Shown here piece after piece: positions 10,242-23,986 of a stretch of 64,000 nucleotides of DNA. Numbering within the stretch: the stretch's first letter is position 1; every line of letters begins with the position of its first letter. The position numbers and the translations under genes are program-made. Location: positions 2,418,001 to 2,482,000 of the forward strand of contig NZ_CP049257.1 of NCBI RefSeq assembly GCF_011046535.1, written 5' to 3'. This DNA is from Nocardioides anomalus (lineage in GTDB: Bacteria > Actinomycetota > Actinomycetes > Propionibacteriales > Nocardioidaceae). The notes under the pieces are model-generated. The model had not been told where the DNA came from. It was given only the letters and a program-made list of their open reading frames with translations, and ran no database searches.

Positions 10242-13200
10242 TCACAGCCGCGCCACCACGGCCCGGGCCTCCGGCAGGAGGTCCGGGCCGCGGCGTCCGG
10301 CGTACTCCTCGCGCAGCCGGGCCGTCAGCCCGGGGACCGCGGCCTCGGCGGCCGGCTCGGTGCGGGCGGGGTCCATGGTCTCGGCGTAGCGCGGGTAGGA
10401 GAACTGCTCGGCCAGCACCAGCAGGCGTACGGCGTCGGCCGGGTCGGCCGCGCCGCGCAGCAGCCCCCAGGCCCCCAGCCCGTGCAGGACCAGCCCGGCG
10501 ACCGGGAAGTCCATGTGCGGGCGGTGCTCGTCGAGCACCTCGGGCGCCTTGCCGCGCAGCGACTCGTAGAGGTCGCGGCCGTCGTCGCCCTCGCCGAACA
10601 GGGCGTACGCCGTGGTGGCGGCGGCCTCGCCGAAGAGCGACCACGGCTCGAGCCCGCTGCGCACCCCCATGCCGGGGATCTTGATGTCGGCCAGGCCGGC
10701 CAGGGCCTGGCGGTAGAGCCGCAGCCCCTCGGCCACGTCGCCGCGGGCCAGGGCCAGCTCGGCGCGGACCGTGCCGGTGGCGAAGGCACCGCCGAACTGG
10801 GAGCCGTCGCTGCTGAACCGCTCGATCTCGGCGATGACCGCCTCGGCGTCGTCGAACCGGCGTTCGGCGATGGCCTGTCCCGCGACCAGCGAGCGGGTCT
10901 GGATCGAGTCGTCGTGGGCGTGCAGCGCGTCGAGGACCGGGATGGCGGCGAGTGCGTGCTCGGCGGCCTCGGCCCGGCGCCCGAGCTGGGCGTAGAGGCT
11001 GCCGGTGAGCGTGTGCACCATCGCGGTCAGCCACGGGCCGTGGGACTCGTCGACCAGGTCGAGCGCCTCGAGCAGCTCGGCCAGCGCGCCCTCGGTGTCG
11101 CTGGAGTTCTCCATGGCGTGGCCGACCATCAGTCGAGCCATCGCCGCGGCCTCGCGGTCGAAGCCGTGGTCCACGTCGATGGCCCGGAGCCGGGCCATGG
11201 TGGCCGCGGGGTCGCCCGGCTCCTGGGCGAGCAGGACCGCGGCCAGGCCGCGCGCCCGGGGGTGGGTCGCGGCCTCGCCGTACTCCGCGAGGAGCGCACG
11301 CGAGGCCGGGGCGTCGGAGATCTCGGCCATCAGGCTGTTCATCGCGGTGGTGGCGGCCGCCACGACGGTGAGGTCGATGCGGTCGGCGGGCGGGTGGTAG
11401 CCCTCCAGGACGTCATCGATGGCGCGGACCATGGCGATGACGCGGACGTTCTCCCCGCGCATGGTCCAGAAGCCGGCGAGGGCGGCGGTGAGGTCGACGG
11501 TCGCGCCCGCGTCGGCGTCGCCCAGGGCGTCGCGCAGGGCGTCGGCGAGGTTGTTCTCCTCCGCCTCCAGGGCGCGGACGGCGGCCACCTGTTCCGGCGA
11601 CCACATCCGCTCGGCCTGGGTCACGGCGAAGGCCCGGGCCCAGGCCATGAGGGCGTCGTGCGCCGCCTGGTCCTCGCCGGCGCCGACCAGCTGCATCCGG
11701 CCGAACTCCCGCACCGTCTCGAGCATCCGGTAGCGGACCGCGGCGCCACTGTCGACCACGGTGATGAGGGACTGGTCGACCAGGGTCTGCACCACGTCGA
11801 GGGCGTCGTGGGCGAGCAGCGCCTCGGCGCCGTCGAGGGTGAAGCCGTCGTGGAACACCGACAGCCAGCGCAGCGCGCGCCGCTCGTCCTCGCGCAGCAG
11901 GTTCCAGGACCAGTCGATGACGGCCAGCAGGGTCTGGTGCCGGTCCGGGGCGCTGCGGTCGCCGCCGCGCAGCAGGGCGAAGCGGTCGTCGAGGCGGCGG
12001 TCGACGTCCTCGGCCGACATCACCCGCAGCTTGGCGGCGGCCAGCTCGATGGCCAGCGGGAGACCGTCCAGGCGGCGCACGACGCGGCGTACGACGTCGT
12101 CGGGGAGCGCCACGCCGGGCCGGGCCGCGCGGCCGCGCTGGCGGAACAGGTCGGCGGCGGCGTCCTCGCCCAGCTGGGCGAGCGGGAAGACGCGCTCGGC
12201 CGCGATGGCCAGCGGCGCCCGGGTGGTCGTGACGACGCGCAGGTCGCGGCACGCGGCCACCAGGAAGGCGACCAGGTCGGCCACGGCCTCGACCACGTGC
12301 TCGCAGTTGTCGAGGATGAGCAGGGTCGGCGCGGCGTCCAGGAGCTGGGCGATGCGGGCGCGGACATCCTGGCGCTGCTCGGGCGTGAGCACGCGGCGCC
12401 CGCTCAGCGAGTCGCGGACGCCCAGCGCGGAGCCGACCTCGGAGACGACGTCTGCGGGCGAGGCCACGCCGACCAGCTCGACGAAGTGGACGACCGGCTG
12501 CTCGGCCTCCCGGCCCATCAGGTGCGCGAGGCGGGTCTTGCCGAGCCCGCCCGGTCCGAGGATGGAGACCACGCGGGCCTCGCGGACCAGCGCCCGCAGC
12601 GCGCGGATGTCGTCCTCGCGCCCGACCAGCGAGCTGGCCTCGAAGCGCAGCCCCTCGCGGACCGGCCGGTCGGAGGCGAGCAGCTCGCGGTGCACGGACT
12701 TGAGGGCCGGGCCGGGGTCGACGCCGAGCCGGTCGCCGAGGTCGGCCCGGATCCGCTCGTAGGCGTCGAGGGCCTGGGGTGCGCCGTGCTCGGCGGCGGT
12801 GGAGCGCAGCACCGCCACCAGGGACGCCTCGTCGTCGGCGCCCGACTCGGTCAGCAGGGTCAGGGCCTCGCGGTGGTCGCCGAGGACCGACAGCGCCCGG
12901 CCCAGGACGCCGGCGGCGATCCGGCGCTGTCGGCGGGCGTCGGTGCGGAGCTCGGCCAGGGGTCCGTCGGCGGCGGTGCCGGGCTCGGGCTGGGCCAGGG
13001 CGCGGCGGGCCAGATCGCGGGCGCGGACCGGGTCGCCGCGCCCCTCCGCCTCGCGGGCCTCGACCACCGCGTCGCGCAGCGCGAGGGCGTCGACGGCGTC
13101 CGGGCCGAGGCCCAGCCGATAGCCGTGCTCGGTGCGGACCACCACCTCGGGCGCGGTCTGCGAGCGGGTGCGGGAGACCACGACCTGCAGCGCCTTGCCG

Positions 13201-13356
13201 GGGTTGGCCGGCTCGTCGTCGAGCCCCCAGACCTCGGCGACCAGCCGCTCCTCGGAGACTGGACCGCGACCGGTGACCAGGGCGGCCAGCAGCGCGTGGG
13301 TGCGACCACCTGGCAGAGCCGCGCCCCGCCAGGAGACCTCGTCGAGGAGCCTCAGC

Positions 13357-13373
<17 letters not shown>
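10242..13373 (-). CDS. SARP/AfsR-type transcriptional regulator with BTAD, NB-ARC and TPR-like regions
   Basis: 1043 aa. Residues ~1-90 form an OmpR-like winged helix ([26 protein letters not shown]); ~95-235 a bacterial transcriptional activation domain; ~245-520 an NB-ARC-type ATPase with Walker [10 protein letters not shown] (~273-281) and Walker [11 protein letters not shown]; the rest is helical TPR-like repeats. AfsR/ActII-ORF4 relatives activate secondary-metabolism promoters by binding heptamer direct repeats. It is convergent with drrAB, whose promoter has such repeats, so drrAB is a likely target. The GTG start overlaps the frame-corrected 3' end of pheT by 17 bp, suggesting co-transcription with pheST. 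Confidence 0.93.
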
Positions 13374-16998
<3,625 letters not shown>

Positions 16999-19500
16999 TC
17001 ACCGCGCTGCGGGACAGAGGGTGCCGTCGAACCCGCTCGGGTCGGGCAGGTCGGCGGCTCTGGCCCGGTGCCGGCCGAGGTTCCAGTCCAGCCAGTCGTC
17101 GCCCCCGGCGGTCCAGCTGCGCGGCAGCCCGCAAGCCACCTCGAGCTCAGCGCGGCCCTCGAAGACGGGCACCGCGTCGGCCGACAGGCCCTGGAGGTAG
17201 GTCCAGTCGACGCGTCCGGTGGCGGCGTACCGGTCGAGGCTGTGCTCGGCGATCCAGGCGTCGGGGTTGAGCGCGGCGATGCCGAGCAGTCCGGCCACGC
17301 CGGTCACCAGGGCGAAGCGCGGCACCCAGACGCCCCAGCGGACCACGCCCGCGAGGGCCACGGCCAGCACGACCAGGCCCAGCCAGCCCTCGAAGACGTC
17401 GACGAACAGCCGCAGCCGGGTGAAGCCGTAGGCCTCCTGGTAGAGGTGCATCCGGTAGAGCGCCGAGCCCACGACGACCAGGGTGAGCGCGCACAGCAAC
17501 CCCAGCGAGCCGCGCAGCCAGACCCGGTCGGCCGGGCCGTCGCCGGCCCAGTGGGATGCGGCCCAGACGACGAGCAGGGTGAGCAGGGTGGCCACGGTGA
17601 GCTGGCCGAAGCCCTGGTGGACGTAGTCGGCGTAGGTCAGCCCGGTGGTCCGCTGCACGTAGTCGTGCCCCCCGAACAGCACGCTGAGCTGGGCGGCCAC
17701 GAAGAGCAGGAAGACCGCGTCGACCAGCAGGACGGGCACCAGCCACTCGAAGCGGTGCGCGACCTGGCGGGTGCGGCCGCTGGCCAGGACCTGGACGTTC
17801 GGCGGGTTCAGCGCGAGGTACGCCGCGGCGAGGGTCGGGCCGGCCACGGCGACGGCCACGAAGACCCGCAGCACCACGCTGTCGAGGGTCAGGTCGGGCA
17901 GCACCGCGTCGACCCAGCTGGCCACGACGGCGTCGGCGGAGACGAAGAGCAGGCCGAAGACGAGCACGGCCAGCGCCGACCAGAACGCGGTGACCAGCAC
18001 CCGCGGCGCACTGCCGTGCCCGGTCAGGGTGCGCACGGTCCGGCCCAGCCAGGGCAGGTCGCGCAGCCCGGCCAGCGGCCAGGACAGCCCCGCCAGCAGG
18101 AACTCGTGGAACCGGCGCACCCTGGTCACGCCTGCGACCGTGGCGCTGGCCCCGGCCAGCAGGCACAGGGCGCCGATCCAGTCGGCGTCGAGCAGCACGA
18201 CCGGCAGCGTGCACAGGGCGGCGAGGCCCAGGCAGGTCGGGGTGAACGCGTCGCGGCGCGGTGCGGCGGCGTACGCCACGGTGAGGCCGGCGGCGGCCGC
18301 GACCAGGAACAGCGCGAGCCCGGCGGTGTGGTCGACCAGCACCAGCCCGGCCAGCAGCCCGGTGGCCACCGAGGCCAGCAGCACGCCGCGGTGGGTGCCC
18401 GGCGTGTCCGGCCAGAACCGGCCGAAGAGCGGGTCGATGACCGGCGGCGGTGGCGTGGTGGGTGGGGCGGCAGGTGCCGACACGGGAGCCTCCTGGGGTC
18501 GGACGGGGTCGAGGGGCAGGTCGAGACGGAGGACGGCACCGCGGGTGCCGGGCGGCGGGTCGCCGAAGCGGACGGTCCCGCCGTGGAGCCCGGCGACCCA
18601 CCGGGCGATGGCCAGGCCGAGGCCGGTGCCGCCGGTCGGCTGGTCGGGCCCGGTGAGGGTGCCGAACCGCTCGAACGCGCGCTCCCGGTCGCCCGGCGCG
18701 ACGCCCGGCCCCTCGTCGGCGACGTCGAGGGTCCAGCGCCCGGCGTCGACGGCCGCGCGCACGGTGACCCGTCCGCCCTCGGGGCCGTGGCGCACGGCGT
18801 TCTCCAGCGCGTTGGCGAGCAGCTGGCGCAGCCGGGCACGGTCGGCGGTGACGACCAGGTCACCGGCCTCGACGTCGAAGGCGACCCGGCGACCGGTCGG
18901 CACCAGGTCCGCGACCACCTCGTCGAGCAGCGGCCCGAGCGGCACCGGGCCGAGGCGAAGCGGGCTGACACCGGCGTCGACCCGGGAGAGGTCCAGCAGG
19001 TCGCCGAGGAGCGCGCCGACCCGCTGGGCCTGGTCCACCGCCTGGCCGAGGTGCTCGGCGTCGGCGGGGCGCACGCCGTCGGCCAGGTTCTCGAGCGTGG
19101 CCGTGAGCGCGGCCAGCGGGGTGCGCAGCTCGTGGGAGACGGTGGCCACCAGGTCGCGCTGCTCACGGTCGACGGCGGCCAGCTCGGCCGCCATCTGGTT
19201 GAAGGCCCGGGCCAGCTCGCCGACCTCGTCGGAGGTCTCGGCGCGCACCCGCACGGCGTAGTCCCCGCGCATCATCCGGCGCGTCGCCCCGGTCATCTCG
19301 CGCAGAGGCGAGGTCATGCCGACGGCCAGCAGCTGGGTCACGCCGAGGGCCAGGGCCACGGTGACCGGGACGGCCAGCAGGGCCGGTACGCCGGCCCCGG
19401 CCGCCAGCACGCCGACCAGCGCGGCCACCAGCACGGAGGCGGTCACCAACAGCCCGAGCTTGACCTTGATCGAGGTGACCGGCTGCAGCGGCGAGGTCAC
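16999..19500 (-). CDS. Histidine kinase fused to a DUF4173/DUF4153-like polytopic membrane domain
   Basis: 833 aa. Residues 12-60 are two membrane segments, ~60-112 a HAMP linker, ~113-180 HisKA with phospho-acceptor His123 in VATVSHELRTPL, and ~210-330 an HATPase (N box LLANALENAVRHG, G boxes DEGPGVAPG and TGGTGLGLAIARW). A Pro/Ala-rich linker (~335-355) leads to a second half with about ten hydrophobic segments resembling the DUF4173/DUF4153 family, ending in YLQGLSADAVPVF. It overlaps the response regulator (GTGA), so they form a pair. In this orientation the DUF domain follows the kinase instead of acting as an N-terminal sensor. The signal is unknown. Confidence 0.85.
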   Translation of the reverse strand: MTSPLQPVTSIKVKLGLLVTASVLVAALVGVLAAGAGVPALLAVPVTVALALGVTQLLAVGMTSPLREMTGATRRMMRGDYAVRVRAETSDEVGELARAFNQMAAELAAVDREQRDLVATVSHELRTPLAALTATLENLADGVRPADAEHLGQAVDQAQRVGALLGDLLDLSRVDAGVSPLRLGPVPLGPLLDEVVADLVPTGRRVAFDVEAGDLVVTADRARLRQLLANALENAVRHGPEGGRVTVRAAVDAGRWTLDVADEGPGVAPGDRERAFERFGTLTGPDQPTGGTGLGLAIARWVAGLHGGTVRFGDPPPGTRGAVLRLDLPLDPVRPQEAPVSAPAAPPTTPPPPVIDPLFGRFWPDTPGTHRGVLLASVATGLLAGLVLVDHTAGLALFLVAAAAGLTVAYAAAPRRDAFTPTCLGLAALCTLPVVLLDADWIGALCLLAGASATVAGVTRVRRFHEFLLAGLSWPLAGLRDLPWLGRTVRTLTGHGSAPRVLVTAFWSALAVLVFGLLFVSADAVVASWVDAVLPDLTLDSVVLRVFVAVAVAGPTLAAAYLALNPPNVQVLASGRTRQVAHRFEWLVPVLLVDAVFLLFVAAQLSVLFGGHDYVQRTTGLTYADYVHQGFGQLTVATLLTLLVVWAASHWAGDGPADRVWLRGSLGLLCALTLVVVGSALYRMHLYQEAYGFTRLRLFVDVFEGWLGLVVLAVALAGVVRWGVWVPRFALVTGVAGLLGIAALNPDAWIAEHSLDRYAATGRVDWTYLQGLSADAVPVFEGRAELEVACGLPRSWTAGGDDWLDWNLGRHRARAADLPDPSGFDGTLCPAAR

Positions 19501-20201
19501 GGTGCGACCTCCCCGGACTCCAGGGCGTAGCCGACGCCGTGCACGGTGCGGATCCGCTCGGGGCCGACCTTGGCCCGCAGGGCCCGGACGTGGCTGTCCA
19601 CGGTGCGGGTGCCGGAGGCGTCCGGCCAGTCCCAGACCTCGGCGAGCAGGTGCTCGCGGGTCAGCACCTCGCCGGGCGAGCCGGCCAGGCGGGCCAGCAG
19701 GTCGAACTCGGTCGGGGTCAGGTGCACCTCCGACCCGCCGACGGTGACCCGGCGGCTGCCGGTGTCCACGACCAGGTCGCCCGCGACGAGCCGGGCCGAC
19801 GGCGCGGCGGCCAGCTCGGCGGCCCGGTCCACGCGGCGCAGCAGGGCCCGGACCCGGGCCACTACCTCGCGCATCCGGAACGGCTTGGTGAGGTAGTCGT
19901 CCGCGCCGACCGCCAGCCCGACCAGCACGTCGGCCTCGTCGTCGCGGGCGGTGAGCATGAGCACCGGCACCGGCCGGGATGCCTGGATCCGCCGGCAGAC
20001 CTCGTGGCCGTCGTACCCGGGGAGCATGACGTCCAGGACCACCGCGTCGGGCCGGACCTGCTCGCAGAGGGCGACCGCGCCGGGTCCGTCGAAGGCCTGG
20101 TCGACGGCGAACCCCTCGGCCCGCAGCCGGTCCGCGACGGCGTCGTTGATGACCGGCTCGTCCTCGACGACCAGCACCCGTGGGACCTCGCGCAGCGCCA
20201 T
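19497..20201 (-). CDS. OmpR/PhoB-family response regulator
   Basis: 234 aa. Receiver domain with phospho-acceptor Asp57 (DAVVLDVMLPGYDG), acidic pair VVEDEP, Thr of MLTARD and Lys of TKPF, followed by a winged-helix DNA-binding domain (LTPTEFDLLARLAGSPGEVLTREHL, RTVDSHVRALRAKVG, RTVHGVGYAL). Cognate to the kinase it overlaps. TACCGT 6 nt before the ATG suggests a leaderless bicistronic message. Targets unknown. Confidence 0.93.
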   Translation of the reverse strand: MALREVPRVLVVEDEPVINDAVADRLRAEGFAVDQAFDGPGAVALCEQVRPDAVVLDVMLPGYDGHEVCRRIQASRPVPVLMLTARDDEADVLVGLAVGADDYLTKPFRMREVVARVRALLRRVDRAAELAAAPSARLVAGDLVVDTGSRRVTVGGSEVHLTPTEFDLLARLAGSPGEVLTREHLLAEVWDWPDASGTRTVDSHVRALRAKVGPERIRTVHGVGYALESGEVAP

Positions 20202-20207
20202 GACCTC

Positions 20208-20213
20208 ACGGTA
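20208..20213 (-). promoter_or_regulatory. -10 element of the response regulator gene (TACCGT)
   Basis: TACCGT on the minus strand ends exactly 6 nt before the ATG at 20201; leaderless configuration. Confidence 0.55.
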
Positions 20214-20288
20214 GGAGCGCGGGCGCGCAGGAGGTGCGCGTGACTCGTGAAGGTCCTGTGCAGATCTGCTGCCCCGCGACGTCCGCGC

Positions 20289-21344
20289 TCAGAGGTCCGG
20301 GAAGCCGCTCGGCCAGGCGATGACGATGCGGGCGCCGCCGGCGGGGCTGTCGTCGATGGTGACGGTGCCGCCGTGCACCTTGGTCAGGCCGCCGACGATG
20401 TAGAGGCCGAGCCCCGAGCCACCGCGCTTGCCGCCCTTCCAGAACTTGGTGAAGACCCGGCGGCGCAGCTCCTTGGGGATGCCCTCGCCCTCGTCGTCCA
20501 CGGTGATGCGCACGCCGCTGGGATCGGCCAGCTCGCCGGGGCGCAGCGGCTCGAGGTGGACCCGCACGGTGCCCTCGCCGTGCCGCACGGCGTTCTCGAC
20601 CAGGTTGGTGACGACCTGGGTGAACTTGTCGGGGTCGGCGTGGATGTCGGGCAGGTCGACCTCGACGGTGAGGTCGATGGGGCGGGCGGTGCCGGCCGCG
20701 ACGGACTCCACGATCCGCCGGGTCAGCGCTCCGGCGTCGGTGGGGCGCGGGTGCAGCTGGAGCCGGCCGGTGTCGATGCGCGCCACGTCGAGGAGCTCGG
20801 CGATGAGGCGGCTCAGCCGGTCGGAGTCGGCCGAGACGGTGGTGAGCATCAGCTTCTTCTGCTCGTCGTTGAGCCGGTCCCAGCGGTTCAGCAGGGCCTG
20901 GACGAAGCCCTTGACGCCGGTCAGCGGCGAGCGGAGCTCGTGGGCGACGGTCGCCACCAGGTCCGAGCGCTCCCGGTCCAGGCGGGCCCGGCCCCGGCCG
21001 GAGCGGATGGTGATGGCCACCTCCGCGACGGGCTGGTGCAGCGCGGGCCGGTGGATCTTGGCCGCGACCAGCACCTCCTCCCCGCTGGGCAGCAGCCAGG
21101 ACTGCTCAGGAACGGCGGTGCGCGTAGGCAGCCCGTCGTAGGGCCGGTTGTGCGCGCACCAGGCGTTGTCGTCCTGGTCGCGCAGGGCCAGCACCTCGTC
21201 GAGCGGGCGACCGACCACGTCCAGGGGTACGCCGAGCATGCGGGCCGCGACCTGCGAGATGACGGTGACCCGGCTGTCCGGGCCGGCCAGGACGACCCCG
21301 TCGGGCAGGGCGTCGACGACGGCCTGCGCTCCCCGGTCCGGCAT
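20289..21344 (-). CDS. PAS-domain sensor histidine kinase, soluble
   Basis: 351 aa without membrane segments. Residues ~5-110 form a PAS-like sensor (DALPDGVVLAGPDSRVTVIS), then HisKA with His135 (VATVAHELRSPL) and HATPase (VVTNLVENAVRHGEG, VDDEGEGIP, GGSGLGLYIVGGL). No receiver gene adjoins it in the same transcript; the regulator at 19497-20201 has its own kinase, so this one looks orphan. A histidine kinase at this place between the TrmH gene and pheS is, to my knowledge, common in actinobacteria. CAGGGT lies 6 nt before the ATG. Confidence 0.88.
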   Translation of the reverse strand: MPDRGAQAVVDALPDGVVLAGPDSRVTVISQVAARMLGVPLDVVGRPLDEVLALRDQDDNAWCAHNRPYDGLPTRTAVPEQSWLLPSGEEVLVAAKIHRPALHQPVAEVAITIRSGRGRARLDRERSDLVATVAHELRSPLTGVKGFVQALLNRWDRLNDEQKKLMLTTVSADSDRLSRLIAELLDVARIDTGRLQLHPRPTDAGALTRRIVESVAAGTARPIDLTVEVDLPDIHADPDKFTQVVTNLVENAVRHGEGTVRVHLEPLRPGELADPSGVRITVDDEGEGIPKELRRRVFTKFWKGGKRGGSGLGLYIVGGLTKVHGGTVTIDDSPAGGARIVIAWPSGFPDL

Positions 21345-21442
21345 GGGGCCACCCTGCCACGTCGTGCCCGGGTCAGGTCACGAAGCGATGACGATGGCCG
21401 GCGCGGGTGAACCGGGCGGCCCGACGGGGCATCACCTCAGGC

Positions 21443-22561
21443 ATGCGCCGTTCCGCTCCCCCCGTCGTGCTCGCTCTGCTGGCCCCGCTCCTGCTGCTCC
21501 TGCCCGGCGGGTCAGCACAGGCCCAGGGCCTGGTGCGCTACCGGCACGTGCCCGCGGTCCTCGTCGGCGACCTGGCCGTGGGCATGCCGAACGAGCGGAC
21601 CGTGCAGGTCCAGCACCTCGACCGGACCACCGGGCAGTGGGACGCGCCGACCACCGTGCTGCGCACCCGCGGCGCGGTGACCTGCGGCGACCTCGACGCC
21701 CGCGCGGCCGGTGGCGGCGTGGCCGTGCTCGTCGAGTGCGACACGCCGTACTACGAGGACCAGGCCCCGGTCCGCAGCGTCGCGCTGGTCTCCCGCGACG
21801 GCTACGCCTGGGCGCGGCACCGCCTGCCCGGGGAGGCGTACGGCGCGCCGGCGCTCTCGCCGTCCGCGACGTACGCCGCCTGGCCGCTCGGCGGGATCGG
21901 CTCCTACCTGGAGTGGTCGGCCGCGACGGGCTTCGGTGAGCCCGCCACCACGACGTACCGCAGCGACGTCGGCGACCGCACGGTCGTGGTCGACGACGCC
22001 GGCACGGTGACGGTCCTGGGCACCGAGCAGACCCGGCGCCACTGCTTCCTCGGCGTGCACAGCCGGGACCTGTCCGGCGCGACGGCGCAGAGCCGGGTGC
22101 CGCTGGGGACCGGCTGCGGCGACGGCAACGTCACCCACGTGGACGCGAACACGGTGCTGGCCGGCGGCTACGAGCCCGCCACCCAGGTCACGGTCTCGCG
22201 CACCGGGCCCGGCGGGACCTGGGCGATCACCGCACCGGCGCCGGCCGACCAGCCGGGGCTGGTGGTCTACGGCTACGGCCGCAAGCGCGTCCCCACGCAC
22301 TACGTCTACTCCCCCACGCCGGGTGCGCCCGTGGTCGCGCTGGGCAGCCCGGACCGCCTCCGGGTGCTCGCGCAGGTCTACGACCCGACCACCCGCACCT
22401 GGGGCGCGCAGACGCTCGCCTACACCTCGGGGCGACCGTGCCAGGTCGGCTACGAGGAGCCGCAGGCACGCCCGGGGCAGTACGCCGACCGCCTCGAGTG
22501 CGGGCGCCGGACGGTGACGCTGCGCAGCCCCGACGGGGTCACCTGGACCGTCCGGCGTTGA
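21443..22561 (+). CDS. Secreted protein of unknown function
   Basis: 372 aa. A clear Sec signal peptide: MRRSAPP, a hydrophobic run of ~14 residues, then GGSAQA with likely cleavage after Ala27. The mature part is beta-rich with repeated motifs around aromatic and Trp-Asp pairs (TTGQWDAPTTVL, RTWGAQTLAY), suggesting a beta-propeller-like or repeat fold. It has a few Cys residues. Nothing recognisable as catalytic. The ATG at 21443 was chosen because it begins the signal peptide; an upstream GTG would add a charged extension. It ends 17 bp from the convergent EAL-HDOD gene. Confidence 0.75.
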   Translation: MRRSAPPVVLALLAPLLLLLPGGSAQAQGLVRYRHVPAVLVGDLAVGMPNERTVQVQHLDRTTGQWDAPTTVLRTRGAVTCGDLDARAAGGGVAVLVECDTPYYEDQAPVRSVALVSRDGYAWARHRLPGEAYGAPALSPSATYAAWPLGGIGSYLEWSAATGFGEPATTTYRSDVGDRTVVVDDAGTVTVLGTEQTRRHCFLGVHSRDLSGATAQSRVPLGTGCGDGNVTHVDANTVLAGGYEPATQVTVSRTGPGGTWAITAPAPADQPGLVVYGYGRKRVPTHYVYSPTPGAPVVALGSPDRLRVLAQVYDPTTRTWGAQTLAYTSGRPCQVGYEEPQARPGQYADRLECGRRTVTLRSPDGVTWTVRR

Positions 22562-22578
22562 CGCTCAGGCACTGACCG

Positions 22579-23829
22579 TCAGGCGCTGAGGGCCTTGTCC
22601 TGGTTGAGCGCGCCGACGTAGGTCATGGCCCAGCAGAACGCCATGGCCGAGACCATGTCGGCGTTGGGCAGGTCGCCGGAGGGCGGGCGGCCCTCGTCGA
22701 CGGCCTCCTGGTAGGCGCTGACCTGCCGGACCAGCACGCCCAGCGGCGTGGTGCCGTGGAACGCGGCGGCGGCGAGCTCGCCGTCCAGCTCGAGCTGGTT
22801 CTCGACCTCGGCCAGGTCCACGCCGAGCACGATGTCGAGCGCGGAGAGCAGGCCGGCGGTGAAGGCCTCGGCGCGGTCGAAGCCGCGCTGCTGGCCGAGC
22901 AGCTCGCACATGCGCGCCCGGACCAGGCCGGTGAGCAGCGAGTCGCCGTCCAGGCGACCGTGCCGCCCGAGGATGGTCAGCGCGGCCCACTGGCGCAGCC
23001 GGACCGTGCCCATGAGCACCAGCGCCTCGCGCAGGCTGCTGACCTGGCGACGCAGCCCGTGCGCGGCCCCGGCCGAGGCCAGGTTGAGGACCTGGACCAC
23101 GAGGCCGGGCTCGCCGCGCAGGATGGCCTCGATCCGGTCGAAGCTGAGGTCCTCGTCGAGCAGCTCGGTGGCCAGCCGGACCTGGGCCAGCGCGCTCGGC
23201 GCGATGGTCGTGCCCCGCACGATCTCCGGGCGCTGCACGCCGTAGCCCTGGAAGAGCTCGAAGCCGGCCTCGCGGGCCCAGGCCACGTCGGCGCGGGTCT
23301 CGCACCGCTCGGCGACGGCGCGGACGCCGCGCTCGCGGCACTGCTCCACCAGCGCGGCCGCGTGGTCGCGGTCGGTGCTCATGAGGTCGACCTTGACCAG
23401 GTCGGCCAGCTCCAGCAGCGCCGCGGCCTCGGGTCGTCCGCTGAAGCCGTCCAGCGCGATCGTGTAGCCCTCCTGCTTGCGTGCACGCACGCCGGCCAGC
23501 AGCTCCTCGTCGAGCTCGACGGCCTCGCGGATCTCCAGGACGGTCCGGGCCGGAGGGAGCGTCAGCGGCGTCTCGCCGACGATCGCGCCCCGCTCGACGT
23601 TGCAGAACAGCAGCTTGTCGCCGACCAGCTCGTGCACGCCGAAGGTCAGCGCACCGAGCACGACCGAGACGGTCATCAGCTCGCCGCTGGTCTCCGTGCC
23701 GGCGCTGTCCGCGGACGCTCCGGAGCGGTAGAGCAGCTCGAAGCCGACCACCTTCTGCCGCGCGTCCACGACCTGCTGACGCGCGACGATGACCTCGACG
23801 GCGCCACGCGTCGCCAGTGCCTCACTCAT
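22579..23829 (-). CDS. EAL-HDOD two-domain signalling protein
   Basis: 416 aa. Residues ~10-205 form an EAL-like domain and ~210-400 an HDOD domain (HD-related output domain), the YuxH architecture. The EAL active site looks degenerate: the motif reads FELLYR, the usual DDFG loop is LDGFSG, and the EGVE glutamate region reads AERCET. Cyclic-di-GMP hydrolysis is therefore doubtful; binding is possible. The ATG at 23829 has GGGAGGG upstream; a TTG one codon earlier is less likely. The gene is monocistronic. Confidence 0.88.
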   Translation of the reverse strand: MSEALATRGAVEVIVARQQVVDARQKVVGFELLYRSGASADSAGTETSGELMTVSVVLGALTFGVHELVGDKLLFCNVERGAIVGETPLTLPPARTVLEIREAVELDEELLAGVRARKQEGYTIALDGFSGRPEAAALLELADLVKVDLMSTDRDHAAALVEQCRERGVRAVAERCETRADVAWAREAGFELFQGYGVQRPEIVRGTTIAPSALAQVRLATELLDEDLSFDRIEAILRGEPGLVVQVLNLASAGAAHGLRRQVSSLREALVLMGTVRLRQWAALTILGRHGRLDGDSLLTGLVRARMCELLGQQRGFDRAEAFTAGLLSALDIVLGVDLAEVENQLELDGELAAAAFHGTTPLGVLVRQVSAYQEAVDEGRPPSGDLPNADMVSAMAFCWAMTYVGALNQDKALSA

Positions 23830-23931
23830 CAATCCCTCCCGGCGCCGTCGACGTGGGGGCGATCGACGACTCGGGAAGTCTCACACGTCCCAGCAGGCCC
23901 GCACGGGGAAACGGGACAAACCTGACGGACC

Positions 23932-23949
23932 TGACAAGACCGGTCTTGA
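23932..23949. repeat. Perfect 14-bp palindrome upstream of the EAL-HDOD gene
   Basis: CAAGACCGGTCTTG, self-complementary, lies in the 147-bp gap between the TrmH-family gene and the EAL-HDOD gene, about 105 bp before the latter's start. It could be an operator or a small hairpin ending the upstream transcript; it has no U-run. Confidence 0.5.
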
Positions 23950-23966
23950 GCGACGCGACCCGGGTG

Positions 23967-23986
23967 TCAGCGACTCTCAGCGACTC
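23967..23986. repeat. Tandem 10-bp duplication over the TrmH stop codon
   Basis: TCAGCGACTC occurs twice in direct tandem. On the minus strand each unit contains a TGA, so the gene's stop codon is duplicated in frame-shifted order. It is probably a slippage duplication. Confidence 0.7.
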
